From the NCBI RefSeq assembly GCF_028649395.1, contig NZ_JAQSUW010000016.1, forward strand, positions 124,001-188,000: a DNA stretch of 64,000 bases, in the 5' to 3' direction. The notes under the pieces are model-generated. The model had not been told where the DNA came from, searched no databases, and worked only from the letters and a program-made list of their open reading frames with translations. Within the stretch, counting starts at the first letter, position 1, and every line of letters begins with the position of its first letter. This DNA is from Pseudomonas sp. Gutcm_11s (GTDB lineage: Bacteria > Pseudomonadota > Gammaproteobacteria > Pseudomonadales > Pseudomonadaceae). The position numbers and the translations under genes were made by a program. Positions 1 through 8,474 of this stretch are shown piece after piece.

Positions 1-917
1 GGCAGAAGACCCTGGTGATCCGCAATGGCTGGTTCAGCTACCGCTGGACGCAGATCTTCGAGATGGGCCAGATCCCTGCCGAGTCCACCGTGCTCAAGGC
101 GCGTCCGGTAACTGCTGGTGCTCAGGCGGCCTATGCACCGGCGCCGCTGGACGAGGTGCTGGCGACCATTGCGGCAGAGAAGCCGCAAGTGGTGTTCGCG
201 CCTCATGTGGAGACTTCGTCGGGGATGATCCTGCCCGACGATTACCTGCGCGCCGTGGCCGATGCCGTACACGCGGTGGGCGGTCTGTTCGTGCTCGACT
301 GCATTGCCTCCGGCACCCTCTGGGTGGATATGCAGGCGTGCGGTATCGACGTGCTGATCAGCGCGCCACAGAAGGGCTGGAGCGCCTCGCCCTGTTGTGC
401 CCTGGTGATGCTCAGCGAGGCTGCCCAGGCCCGCGTCGAAGCGACCCAGAGCAGCAGCTTCGCCTGTGACCTGAAGAAGTGGCTGCAGATCATGCAGGCC
501 TACGAACAGGGTGGCCATGCCTACCACGCGACCATGCCCAGCGACGCTCTGGCGCGCTTCCGCGACGCCATGCAGGAGGCCGAGGCCAATGGCTTCGCCA
601 AGGTCTGCGAGCAGCAGCGCGAACTGGGCCGCCGCGTACGTGCGCTGCTCGCCAGCAGGGGCTTCAAGAGTGTCGCCGCCGAGGGCTTCGAGGCGCCTGG
701 CGTGGTGGTCTGCTACACCGACGATGCGCAGATCAAGAACGGCAGCAAGTTCGCCGCCCAGGGCCTGCAGATCGCTGCCGGCGTGCCGCTGCAGTGCGAT
801 GAGCCGGCTGACTTCCAGACCTTCCGCCTCGGCCTGTTTGGCCTGGACAAGCTGGGCAATGTCGATCGTACCGTGGCCACCCTCGAACAGGCGCTCGACA
901 AGGTATTAGCGAGCTAA
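1..917 (+). CDS. Class V aminotransferase (PLP-dependent), 5' end outside the window
   Basis: The open frame already runs at base 1 (Q-K-T-L-V-I-R...), so the N-terminus is missing; a GTG at 15 is internal and not a start. The visible part is about 305 residues and looks like the PLP-binding large domain plus C-terminal domain of the alanine/serine-glyoxylate aminotransferase fold. The likely Schiff-base lysine is in S-A-P-Q-K-G-W-S (Lys codon 372-374), preceded by the cofactor-contacting stretch FVLDCIASGTLW. Family members move an amino group between a small amino acid and a 2-oxo acid, but the substrate cannot be read from this fragment. The stop overlaps the stop region of the convergent deacetylase gene by 4 bases. 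Confidence 0.85.
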   Translation, partial: QKTLVIRNGWFSYRWTQIFEMGQIPAESTVLKARPVTAGAQAAYAPAPLDEVLATIAAEKPQVVFAPHVETSSGMILPDDYLRAVADAVHAVGGLFVLDCIASGTLWVDMQACGIDVLISAPQKGWSASPCCALVMLSEAAQARVEATQSSSFACDLKKWLQIMQAYEQGGHAYHATMPSDALARFRDAMQEAEANGFAKVCEQQRELGRRVRALLASRGFKSVAAEGFEAPGVVVCYTDDAQIKNGSKFAAQGLQIAAGVPLQCDEPADFQTFRLGLFGLDKLGNVDRTVATLEQALDKVLAS

Positions 918-1831
918 CGCAGCCCCGCCGCGCGCCACACCCGCGCGGCGCTGTGATGCAGGATGCCGTGGCGGCGGGCGAGAAGGGCGCGGTCCTGGTC
1001 GTAGCCGCCGCCGATCACCCCTACCACCGGGATTTCGCGCTCCAGGCAGTGGCGGAACACTGCCTCGTCGCGGGCGGCGATGCCGGCGTCGGTCAGTTGC
1101 AGGTAGCCGAGGCGGTCATCCTTGTGCACGTCGACGCCGCCGTCGTAGAGCACGATATCCGGCTGGTACAGGGCCAGCAGGTAGCCCAGGCTGTCGTGCA
1201 CCACCTTGAGGTAGTTGGCGTCGTCCATGCCGATCGGCAGGCCGATGTCCCAGTCGCTCCTGGCCTTGCGCGTCGGGAAGTTCTTCTCGCAGTGCAGCGA
1301 CACGGTGATGGCGTCGGGCACGTTCTCCAGCAGGCGCGCGGTACCGTCGCCCTGGTGCACGTCGCAGTCGTAGATCAGCACCCGGCCGACGCGGCCGCTC
1401 TCCAGCAGGTAGCGGGCCATCACCGCCAGGTCGTTGAAGATGCAGAAGCCGGAGGCCTCGTCGAAGTGTGCATGGTGAGTGCCGCCGGCCAGGTGGCAGG
1501 CGATGCCCTGTTCGAGCGCCAGTTCGGCTGCCAGTAGTGAGCCGCCTACCGCGCGCACGGTGCGCCGGGCCAGCGCTTCACTCCAGGGCAGGCCCAGGCG
1601 GCGCTGTTCCTGGTAGGTCAGCTCGCCGCTGGCGAAGCGCTCGATATAGTCCGGGCAGTGGGCCAGGGCGAGGATGTCCGGCGGGCAGATATCGGGGCGA
1701 TGCAGCTCTTCGTCGCGCACCAGGCCGCTGTCCACCAGGTGGTCGCGCAGCAGGCGGAACTTCTCCATGGGGAAGCGGTGGTTGGCCGGGAAGGGCGGGC
1801 TGTAGTCGTCGTGGTAAACCAGCGGCAGCAT
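914..1831 (-). CDS. Histone deacetylase family protein (acetoin utilization/polyamine deacetylase-like)
   Basis: 305 residues with the zinc amidohydrolase signature of the arginase/deacetylase superfamily: the HLAGGTHHAHFDEASGFCIF loop with the catalytic His pair, the DCDVHQGDGT segment giving the Asp and His metal ligands, and a late YDGGVDVHKDD segment giving the other Asp. Bacterial members remove acetyl groups from proteins, acetylpolyamines or small amides; which one applies here is not visible. I chose the ATG at 1831 over a TTG at 1840 because a GAGAG ribosome-binding site sits at the right distance before the ATG and MLPLVYHDDY matches the usual N-terminus. Convergent with the aminotransferase (4-base overlap) and divergent from the GNAT gene, with only 47 bases between. 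Confidence 0.88.
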   Translation of the reverse strand: MLPLVYHDDYSPPFPANHRFPMEKFRLLRDHLVDSGLVRDEELHRPDICPPDILALAHCPDYIERFASGELTYQEQRRLGLPWSEALARRTVRAVGGSLLAAELALEQGIACHLAGGTHHAHFDEASGFCIFNDLAVMARYLLESGRVGRVLIYDCDVHQGDGTARLLENVPDAITVSLHCEKNFPTRKARSDWDIGLPIGMDDANYLKVVHDSLGYLLALYQPDIVLYDGGVDVHKDDRLGYLQLTDAGIAARDEAVFRHCLEREIPVVGVIGGGYDQDRALLARRHGILHHSAARVWRAAGLR

Positions 1832-1878
1832 AATGAGCAACTCTCGCAGCCATTTGAAAAACTAGGCGAGCCCAGTAT

Positions 1879-2433
1879 ATGACCACGACCCTGACCAGCG
1901 AGCGCCTGATCCTGCGCCCCTGGCGCGACGACGATCTCGATGCCCTGGCGCAGCTGTGCGCCGACCCCGAGGTGATGGCGCATTTCCCCGCCGTGCTGGA
2001 TCGCGCCGGCAGCGCCGAGCTGCTCGGCAAGTTGATGGCGCACCAGGCCGAGCATGGCTTCACCTTCTGGTGCCTGGAGCGGCGCGAGGATGGTGCCGTC
2101 GTCGGCTTCACCGGGTTGGCGCGGGTAGGTTTTGCCGCGCCCTTCGTGCCAGCGGTGGAGACCGGCTGGCGCCTGGCCCGGCCCTACTGGGGCCAGGGCT
2201 ATGCGCTGGAGGCGGCGCGGCGTTCGCTGCAGTTCGCTTTCGAGGAGTTGGAGTTGGGCGAGGTGGTGGCCTTTACCACGCCGGCCAACCTGCGCTCCTG
2301 GAGAGTGATGGAGCGCCTGGGTATGTGCCGCGATCCGGCCGATGACTTCGAGCATCCCAGCCTGCCGGCTGGGCATCCGTTGCGCCCGCATCTGCTCTAT
2401 CGCATCAAGCGGGAGGACTGGGATGGACGCTGA
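1879..2433 (+). CDS. GNAT family N-acetyltransferase (RimJ/RimL type)
   Basis: 184 residues starting MTTTLTSERLILRPW, the typical opening of RimJ/RimL-like acetyltransferases. The acetyl-CoA pyrophosphate loop (motif A, Q/R-x-x-G-x-G/A) is seen as YWGQGYALEA near residue 113, followed by the TPANLRSWRVMERLGM segment that closes the fold. Such enzymes acetylate protein N-termini or small amines; the substrate is unknown. The stop overlaps the start of the nitroreductase gene by 11 bases and that gene's ribosome-binding site lies inside this one, so the two are probably cotranslated. Confidence 0.88.
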   Translation: MTTTLTSERLILRPWRDDDLDALAQLCADPEVMAHFPAVLDRAGSAELLGKLMAHQAEHGFTFWCLERREDGAVVGFTGLARVGFAAPFVPAVETGWRLARPYWGQGYALEAARRSLQFAFEELELGEVVAFTTPANLRSWRVMERLGMCRDPADDFEHPSLPAGHPLRPHLLYRIKREDWDGR

Positions 2434-4033
2434 GCAGCAGGTGCGCGCCTACCACGTGCTGAGCAAGCACGCGCCGAATGCCTATGCGCCAGGCCCCGGT
2501 CAGCTGGACTGGGCGACCCAGCCGGCCCCCTTCCGGCGCTACGCTGGTGCTCGTCTGATCGAACTGTGGCAGCGCCCGCTGGAGGAGACGCCGGGTTACG
2601 ACGCGCCGTTCGCCGGGCCGATTGGGCAGGCGCAGCCGCTCAATCGAACCAGCATTTCGCAACTGCTGTACGACAGCCTGGCCCTGTCCGCCTGGAAGGA
2701 ATCCGGTGGCAACCGCTGGGCGCTGCGGGTCAATCCGTCGTCCGGCAATCTGCACCCGACCGAGGCCTATCTGCTGTTGCCGCCGGGCAGCATCGAGGAG
2801 CCAGGCCTGTTGGCACATTACGCGCCGGATGCGCATGGCCTGGAGATTCGCGCCGAGCTGCCAGCTCCGTTGGGTGAGCAGTTGGCCGCGGCACTTCCGA
2901 CCGGCGGTTTCCTCCTGGGGCTGGGCAGCATTCCCTGGCGCGAGGCCTGGAAGTACGGCGAGCGGGCCTACCGCTACTGCCAGCACGACCTCGGCCATGC
3001 GCTGGCCTGCCTGAGCATCGCTGCCGCGATCCAGGGCTGGCAGGTGCGCCTGCTGCGCGGCGTCGCCGAGGTGCGGCTGGATGGTTTGCTGGGGCTGGAT
3101 CGCGACGGCTTCCACGAGGCCGAGCATGGCGACTGCCTGCTGTGGATCGGCCCGCCGACGGAAGAGTTCTCTTTGCCTGAAACACTGCTGCGCAGCCTGG
3201 CCGCTCTGGAGCTAAGCGGCACGCCCAATCGGTTGTCGCGCCAGTACCGCGAGTGGCCGGAACTGGCGCGAGTGCATGCGCTGTGTCGTGCGCCGGCCCT
3301 GGCGGGATTGAACTGGCAGGCCCCGAGCGGCCATGACGGCAGCGACAATCCCGGCCTGCCGCTGCGGCCGATTCTGCATCGGCGGCGCAGCGCCCAGGCC
3401 TTTGATGGTCGCTCCGGCATCCAGGCCGAGCTGCTGTTCGCCTGGCTGCGCCGCTTGTTGCCGGAGAACTCGCCGGTGCCCTTCGCCGTGACGGGTGAAC
3501 CGGCGCAGGTGGATCTGCTGCTGTTCGTCCATCGTGTTCAGGGCCTTGAGCCGGGCTTGTACTGGCTGGCGCGCTGCGACGGCCAGCCCCAGCCGGAAGG
3601 GCTGCGCGGCGACTTTGCCTGGCAGCGCGCGCATGACGAGCTGCCGCTGTATCGCCTGCTCGAAGGCGACGCCCGTGGTCTGGCCGGCTTCCTCTCCTGC
3701 GGCCAGGACATCGCCAGCGATGGCTGCGTGGCCCTGGCCATGCTGGCGCGCTTCGATACGGCGCTGGCCGAGGGGCCGTGGTGCTATCCACGGCTGTTCT
3801 GGGAGTGCGGGCAGATCGGTCAGCTGTTGTATCTGGAGGCCGAGGCGGCGGGGCTGTCCGGTACCGGAATCGGCTGTTTCTTCGACGATCAGGTACACGA
3901 ATTGCTGGAACTGGCCGACAGCCGCTGGCAAAGCCTTTACCATTTCACCATTGGCCGCGCCGTATGGGACACGAGACTCTCCAGCGCGCCGGCCTATTCT
4001 GAATTGCGTGTGCCGCCGAGGAGCGATGTATGA
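2423..4033 (+). CDS. SagB/ThcOx-type nitroreductase-family protein, two-domain
   Basis: 536 residues. The ATG at 2423 has a clean GGGAGGA site 6-12 bases upstream, so the longer in-frame extension to 2342 is rejected. The protein looks like a duplicated nitroreductase fold: an N-terminal half with SAWKESGGNRWALRVNPSSG (SagB-type FMN-contact region, about residues 93-112) and LHPTEAYLLL, and a C-terminal half with PILHRRRSAQAFDG and LYLEAEAAGLSGTGIGCF. Family members are FMN enzymes that oxidise thiazolines/oxazolines in peptide natural products or reduce other substrates; no peptide-cyclisation partner is seen here. It ends in an ATGA overlap with tesB. Function beyond FMN oxidoreductase is inferred. 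Confidence 0.8.
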   Translation: MDAEQQVRAYHVLSKHAPNAYAPGPGQLDWATQPAPFRRYAGARLIELWQRPLEETPGYDAPFAGPIGQAQPLNRTSISQLLYDSLALSAWKESGGNRWALRVNPSSGNLHPTEAYLLLPPGSIEEPGLLAHYAPDAHGLEIRAELPAPLGEQLAAALPTGGFLLGLGSIPWREAWKYGERAYRYCQHDLGHALACLSIAAAIQGWQVRLLRGVAEVRLDGLLGLDRDGFHEAEHGDCLLWIGPPTEEFSLPETLLRSLAALELSGTPNRLSRQYREWPELARVHALCRAPALAGLNWQAPSGHDGSDNPGLPLRPILHRRRSAQAFDGRSGIQAELLFAWLRRLLPENSPVPFAVTGEPAQVDLLLFVHRVQGLEPGLYWLARCDGQPQPEGLRGDFAWQRAHDELPLYRLLEGDARGLAGFLSCGQDIASDGCVALAMLARFDTALAEGPWCYPRLFWECGQIGQLLYLEAEAAGLSGTGIGCFFDDQVHELLELADSRWQSLYHFTIGRAVWDTRLSSAPAYSELRVPPRSDV

Positions 4034-4899
4034 GCCAAGTGCTGGATGATCTGGTGTCCCTGCTGAGCATGGAGCAGATCGAGGAAAACCTGTTCCGTGG
4101 GCGCAGCCAGGACCTGGGCTTCCGTCAGCTGTTCGGCGGCCAGGTGCTCGGCCAATGCGTGTCGGCGGCCAACCAGACGGTGGAGGAGGCGCGCCATGTG
4201 CACTCGCTGCACGGTTATTTCCTGCGCCCCGGCGACGCCGCGCTGCCGGTGGTGTACAGCGTCGACCGCGTGCGCGACGGCGGCAGCTTCAGCACCCGGC
4301 GGGTCACGGCGATCCAGAAGGGCCAGCCGATCTTCACCTGCAGCGCCTCGTTCCAGGCCGAGGAGAACGGCTTCCACCACCAGCTGCAGATGCCCGACGT
4401 GCCGGGCCCCGAGGGCCTTCCCTCGGAGACCGACCTGGCGCGCCAGGTGGCGCACCTGATCCCCGAGCGCATGCGCGAGCGGATGACCAGCGACAAGCCG
4501 ATCGAGATCCGTCCGGTGACACGCATCAACCCCTTCGCCCCACAGCCCTGCGATCCGGTGAAGTACGTGTGGTTCCGCGCCGCCGGCGAACTGCCGGCCG
4601 AGCCGCAGCTGCACAAGCTGCTGCTGGCCTACGCCAGCGACTTCAACCTGCTGACTACCTCGATGCAGCCCCACGGCGTGTCGGTGTTCCAGAAGTTCAT
4701 GCAGGTGGCCAGTCTCGACCACGCCCTGTGGTTCCACGGCGACCTGCGCATGGACGACTGGCTGCTGTACGCCATGGACAGCCCCTGGGCCGGCAATGCC
4801 CGCGGCTTCGCCCGCGCCAGCATCTTCAGTCGCGCCGGCCAGCTGGTCGCCTCGTCCTGTCAGGAGGGGCTGACCCGCCTGCGCGAGGACTGGAAGTGA
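4030..4899 (+). CDS. tesB: Acyl-CoA thioesterase II
   Basis: 289 residues, the normal length of TesB, which hydrolyses medium and long acyl-CoAs to free fatty acid and CoA in the cytoplasm. Both hot-dog repeats are visible: the N-terminal one includes GGQVLGQCVSAANQTV and HSLHGYFLRPGD, the C-terminal one DHALWFHGDLRMDDWLLY and the terminal SSCQEGLTRLR, which carry the Asp/Gln catalytic contacts of the family. Start ATG at 4030 follows GAGGAGCG and overlaps the nitroreductase stop (ATGA); the stop overlaps the GTG start of the HAD gene (GTGA). The set GNAT, nitroreductase, tesB, HAD therefore reads as one tightly coupled operon. Confidence 0.95.
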   Translation: MSQVLDDLVSLLSMEQIEENLFRGRSQDLGFRQLFGGQVLGQCVSAANQTVEEARHVHSLHGYFLRPGDAALPVVYSVDRVRDGGSFSTRRVTAIQKGQPIFTCSASFQAEENGFHHQLQMPDVPGPEGLPSETDLARQVAHLIPERMRERMTSDKPIEIRPVTRINPFAPQPCDPVKYVWFRAAGELPAEPQLHKLLLAYASDFNLLTTSMQPHGVSVFQKFMQVASLDHALWFHGDLRMDDWLLYAMDSPWAGNARGFARASIFSRAGQLVASSCQEGLTRLREDWK

Positions 4900-5486
4900 G
4901 GTTAGGAGAAGCGCGCCACTGGGTATTCGACATGGACGGCACCCTGACGGTGGCCGTGCATGACTTCCCGGCGATCAAGCGGGCACTGGGCATTCCCCAG
5001 GACGAGGACATCCTCCATCATCTGGCCGCCTTGCCGGAGGCCGAAGCCCAGGCCAAGCACGCCTGGCTGCTGGAGCACGAGCGCGAGCTGGCCATCGGTT
5101 CGGTGGCCGCTGTCGGCGCCGTGGATCTGGTGCGCGCGCTGCACAAGCGCGGCTGCCGCCTTGGCATTCTCACCCGCAACGCCCACGAACTGGCGCTGCT
5201 GACCCTGGCCGCCATCGGCCTCGGTGACTGCTTCGCCACGGCCGATGTGATCGGTCGCGGCGAGGCGATTCCCAAGCCCGACCCGGACGGCCTGCTGCAA
5301 CTGGCAGAGCGCTGGGGCGTGCAGCCGGGCGAGATGGTGATGGTCGGCGACTACCGCTTCGACCTGGACTGCGCCCGCGCCGCAGGCGCCCTGGGCGTGC
5401 TGGTCAACCTGCCGGACAATCCCTGGCCGGAGTTGATTGACCATCACGCGGTGGACTGTGCGGCGCTGCTGGCCGACCTTCAGTAG
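4896..5486 (+). CDS. HAD-superfamily hydrolase (phosphoglycolate phosphatase-like)
   Basis: 196 residues from a GTG at 4896 that overlaps the tesB stop (GTGA), giving MRLGEARHWVFDMDGTLT. All four HAD motifs are present: DMDGT (motif I, nucleophile and acid Asp), ILTRN (motif II Thr), the Lys of IPKPDPDG (motif III) and MVGDYRFDLDCARAAG (motif IV acidic pair). A short alpha-helical cap lies between motifs I and II. These enzymes dephosphorylate small sugar phosphates or nucleotides; the exact substrate cannot be deduced. A longer in-frame extension upstream is only a shadow through tesB. The 3' end overlaps that of the convergent acyl-CoA synthetase gene by 7 bases. Confidence 0.9.
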   Translation: MRLGEARHWVFDMDGTLTVAVHDFPAIKRALGIPQDEDILHHLAALPEAEAQAKHAWLLEHERELAIGSVAAVGAVDLVRALHKRGCRLGILTRNAHELALLTLAAIGLGDCFATADVIGRGEAIPKPDPDGLLQLAERWGVQPGEMVMVGDYRFDLDCARAAGALGVLVNLPDNPWPELIDHHAVDCAALLADLQ

Positions 5487-7309
5487 CGATACTCGCCACC
5501 CTGGATCGCCATATGCAGCTCGGCATTCACTGCCACATAGCTCTCCGTGCCGGGTAGCCAGGCGTACAGCGGGTCGGTGCAGCGGCTGGGGTCGAAGCCC
5601 TGTTCCTTGAGCGGTGCCTTCTTGTGTTTGAAGGTGCCAGTGGTTTCCATCTGCTCGCTCAGGCGCAGGAACAGCGGCACCGCATAGGCCGGCAGTTCGC
5701 GGCGCAGCTCGGTGAGCAGGGCTTGGAAATCGACCTGTGCCGGCTCGCGGTCCAGGCGGATGCAGGCCATGCCGGCGCGACCGTTGGTGCCGGCGATCTC
5801 CACGCCGTAGACCACCGCCTCGCTGACTCCGTCGATGCTGTCGAGCACCGCCTCCACCTGGGTGGTGGAAACGTTCTCGCCCTTCCAGCGGAAGGTATCG
5901 CCCAGGCGGTCGACGAACTGGGCGTGGCGGAAGCCCATGTCGCGCATCAGGTCGCCGGTGTTGAACCAGGCGTCGCCCGGCTCGAACACGTCACGCAGGA
6001 TGCAGCTCTCGGTCTTGCCGGCATCGGTGTAGCCGTGGAACGGGGTCTTCTCGGTGATCTGCCCGAGCAGCAGGCCGGCCTCGCCGCGTGCTACGCGCTG
6101 CAGGCGGCCCTGGGCGTCGCGCCGGGGTGCCTCGCTGTCGCGGTCGTAGTGGACGATGGCGTAGGGGTAGGGCGAGAAACCCACCGTGTTGTCCAGGTTG
6201 AGCAGGTTGGTGAAGCCGATGTTGCCCTCGCTGGAGGCGTACAGCTCCATTACCCGCTCGATGCCGAAGCGCTGCTTGAAGGTCTGCCAGATGGCCGGGC
6301 GCAGGCCGTTGCCGACCATCACCCGCACGCGGTTGTCGGCATCGTCGGCCTGGGCCGGGCGGTCCAGCAGGTAGCGGCACAGCTCGCCGACGTAGCCGAA
6401 GCCGGTGGCGCCGTGGCGGCGCACCTCGTCCCAGAAGCGGCTGGCGCTGAACTTGCGCACCATGATCAGCGCCGCGCCGCCGGCCAGTACCGAGCCCCAG
6501 CACACCACCATGGCGGTGGCGTGATAGAAGGGCAGGCTGACGTAGAGGCGATCCTCGCGGCCAAGGCGCACGGCGCCGAAGCCGAACACGCCATAGCCCT
6601 TGAGGAAGCGCCCGTGGTTGAACACCACGGCCTTGGGCAGGCCGGTGGTGCCGGAGGTGTAGATGTAGAAGCACGGGTCGTCGGCGCACACCGGGCGCAA
6701 CGGCGTAGGGGCCTGTTCCGCCAGGCCCGCTTGCTCGGCCGCCAGGTGGTGCCAGCCGGCCGGGGCCTGGCCGGGGTCGCGCCAGGTCGGGCGGTCGGCG
6801 AGGAAGTAGCGTGCGTCTGCGGACAGGGTCAGGCTGTCCTGCACTTCCACGAAGGCTTCCAGCAGTTCCTCGCCGACCAGGGCCACGCGCGGCTTCACCA
6901 GGTTGATGCTGTGCGCCAGCACCTGGCCGCGCTGGCTGGTGTTGAGCAGCGCCACGGCCACGCCGAGCTTGGTGCAGGCGGTGACGCAGGCCAGCAACTC
7001 CAGGCGGTTCTCCATCAGCAGCACGGCGCAGTCGCCCTGCTCCAGGCCGCCGGCACGCAGGCGCTGGGCCAGGCGGTTGGCCCAGCGGTCGAACTCGGCG
7101 TAGGTCAGTTGCTCGTCACCCTGGATCAGCGCCACGCCGTTGGGGTTGCGCCGCGCTGCCTGCTCTACGCAGTCGGCCAGGCCGCCGGGCCGCTCGCCAC
7201 GGCTGCGGCTGGCGATGTGCAGGCCCTTGATGATGCCCGGCAGGTTGAGCAGCAGGCGCGGCAGGCGATGGAGCAGGTGGGGCAGGGTGATCAGGTCGGC
7301 ATGGGGCAT
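5480..7309 (-). CDS. Long-chain fatty acyl-CoA synthetase (FATP/ACSVL-like)
   Basis: 609 residues of the ANL (AMP-forming) superfamily. The P-loop is FYIYTSGTTGLPKAVVFNHG near residue 215, followed by ELYASSEGNIGF (A5-type motif), DAWFNTGDLM (A7) and DRLGDTFRWKGENVSTTQVE (A8 hinge); the catalytic lysine near the C-terminus is in GTFKHKKAPLKEQG. Use of GNIGF and KGENVSTT is typical of the very-long-chain acyl-CoA synthetase/fatty-acid transport branch, which activates fatty acids with ATP and CoA. The N-terminal hydrophobic stretch LPRLLLNLPGII may give membrane association. Start ATG at 7309. Divergent from an AraC-type regulator that may control it. Confidence 0.9.
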   Translation of the reverse strand: MPHADLITLPHLLHRLPRLLLNLPGIIKGLHIASRSRGERPGGLADCVEQAARRNPNGVALIQGDEQLTYAEFDRWANRLAQRLRAGGLEQGDCAVLLMENRLELLACVTACTKLGVAVALLNTSQRGQVLAHSINLVKPRVALVGEELLEAFVEVQDSLTLSADARYFLADRPTWRDPGQAPAGWHHLAAEQAGLAEQAPTPLRPVCADDPCFYIYTSGTTGLPKAVVFNHGRFLKGYGVFGFGAVRLGREDRLYVSLPFYHATAMVVCWGSVLAGGAALIMVRKFSASRFWDEVRRHGATGFGYVGELCRYLLDRPAQADDADNRVRVMVGNGLRPAIWQTFKQRFGIERVMELYASSEGNIGFTNLLNLDNTVGFSPYPYAIVHYDRDSEAPRRDAQGRLQRVARGEAGLLLGQITEKTPFHGYTDAGKTESCILRDVFEPGDAWFNTGDLMRDMGFRHAQFVDRLGDTFRWKGENVSTTQVEAVLDSIDGVSEAVVYGVEIAGTNGRAGMACIRLDREPAQVDFQALLTELRRELPAYAVPLFLRLSEQMETTGTFKHKKAPLKEQGFDPSRCTDPLYAWLPGTESYVAVNAELHMAIQGGEYRY

Positions 7310-7460
7310 GGGCAGGATTCCCGCGATGTTGTTGTTATTGCCGGCAATCTACGCAAGGGGGTAGCGGGCTGTTGATAGCCTGCGGTCGCAAGGAACTGGC
7401 AATCCGTCTCACGGACGGCGCACAATCGATCACCCTCCGTCGCAGGTGAAAGGATTTGCC

Positions 7461-8474
7461 ATGCTGGACACCGCCCCGAGCGCCACCGCGTCGCTCCTCC
7501 TCGACCTGTACCAGAGCCTGCGCCGCCTGCAGCTGGCCGGCCCGGCCGATCTCGCCGAACTGGGCCTGGCGCCGGACACGCAGCTGGACCTGGAGGCGCG
7601 CATCCCGGTGGCCTGGCTGCTGCGCCTGTGGCAGCTCGCCGCCGAGCGTGGCGCGCCGGCCGATCTCGGCCTGCAACTGGGCCAGCAGCGCGGCCTGCAG
7701 AGCCGCGGCCCGGTGGCCAACCTGGCAGCGATGAGCGCCACCCTCGGCGAGGCGCTGGAGCTGTTTCGCCGGCACAGCCCGGTGATGAGCGAGTGCGAGA
7801 ACCTGCGGGTCGAGCAATACACCGACCACGTGCGCATCGACTTCCTGTTCACCGCGCCCCTGGCCGGCCATCCCCCGGCCTGCGAATACAGCCTGAGTTC
7901 GGCGTTGTGCTGGGGCCGGCAGATGAGCGGCACGCGGCTGGTGCCGTTGCGGGTGGGCTTCCGTCATATGCCGCTGTCCGCGGCGGCCAGCTATCGCCAG
8001 GTGCTGGGTTGCCCGGTGCGCTTCGGCGAGCCGCTGGACTACATCGAGATGGCGGCGGCCGACATGCGCCTGCCGCTGCTCGGTGGCAACGACTACATCA
8101 AGGGCCTGCTGCTGCAGCGGGTCAGCGACATGCAGGCGCATTTGCCGAGCCACCACAGCCTGCGCCAGCAGGTGCTGCACCTGATCGAACTGGGGCTGGT
8201 CGACGGCGCCTTCTCGGTGCAGGCCGTGGCCCGGCGGCTGCACACCAGCCGGCAGACCCTGCACCGCCATCTGCGCGAGGAGGGCTGCAGCTTCTCGGAA
8301 CTGCTCGCCGAGGTGCGCCGCGAACATGCGTTGCGTCGCCTGCAGCAGGCGGATTGCCGGGTCGAGCAGCTCAGCCGCGAGCTGGGCTTCGCCGAACCGA
8401 GTGCCTTCTACAAGGCGTTCAAGGGCTGGTTCGGCGTGTCACCCAAGGCCTATCAGGACGGCCGCGACGCTTAG
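7461..8474 (+). CDS. AraC-family transcriptional regulator
   Basis: 337 residues. The ATG at 7461 is preceded by AAAGGA, so a GTG at 7446 is rejected. The N-terminal two thirds match the arabinose-binding-like domain of the OruR/ArgR-type AraC proteins (ALCWGRQMSG, SYRQVLGCPVRFGEP); the C-terminal part holds both helix-turn-helix motifs (SVQAVARRLHTSRQTLHRHL and ELGFAEPSAFYKAFKGWFG). It is divergent from the acyl-CoA synthetase gene with 151 bases between, so a link to fatty-acid use is plausible but inferred. Its stop overlaps the convergent metalloprotease gene by 4 bases. Confidence 0.9.
   Translation: MLDTAPSATASLLLDLYQSLRRLQLAGPADLAELGLAPDTQLDLEARIPVAWLLRLWQLAAERGAPADLGLQLGQQRGLQSRGPVANLAAMSATLGEALELFRRHSPVMSECENLRVEQYTDHVRIDFLFTAPLAGHPPACEYSLSSALCWGRQMSGTRLVPLRVGFRHMPLSAAASYRQVLGCPVRFGEPLDYIEMAAADMRLPLLGGNDYIKGLLLQRVSDMQAHLPSHHSLRQQVLHLIELGLVDGAFSVQAVARRLHTSRQTLHRHLREEGCSFSELLAEVRREHALRRLQQADCRVEQLSRELGFAEPSAFYKAFKGWFGVSPKAYQDGRDA

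Noticed and set aside
4155..4895. Longer version of the HAD protein overlapping tesB
   Set aside because: The extension is Arg/Ala/Pro-rich shadow sequence; GTG 4896 gives a normal HAD protein.
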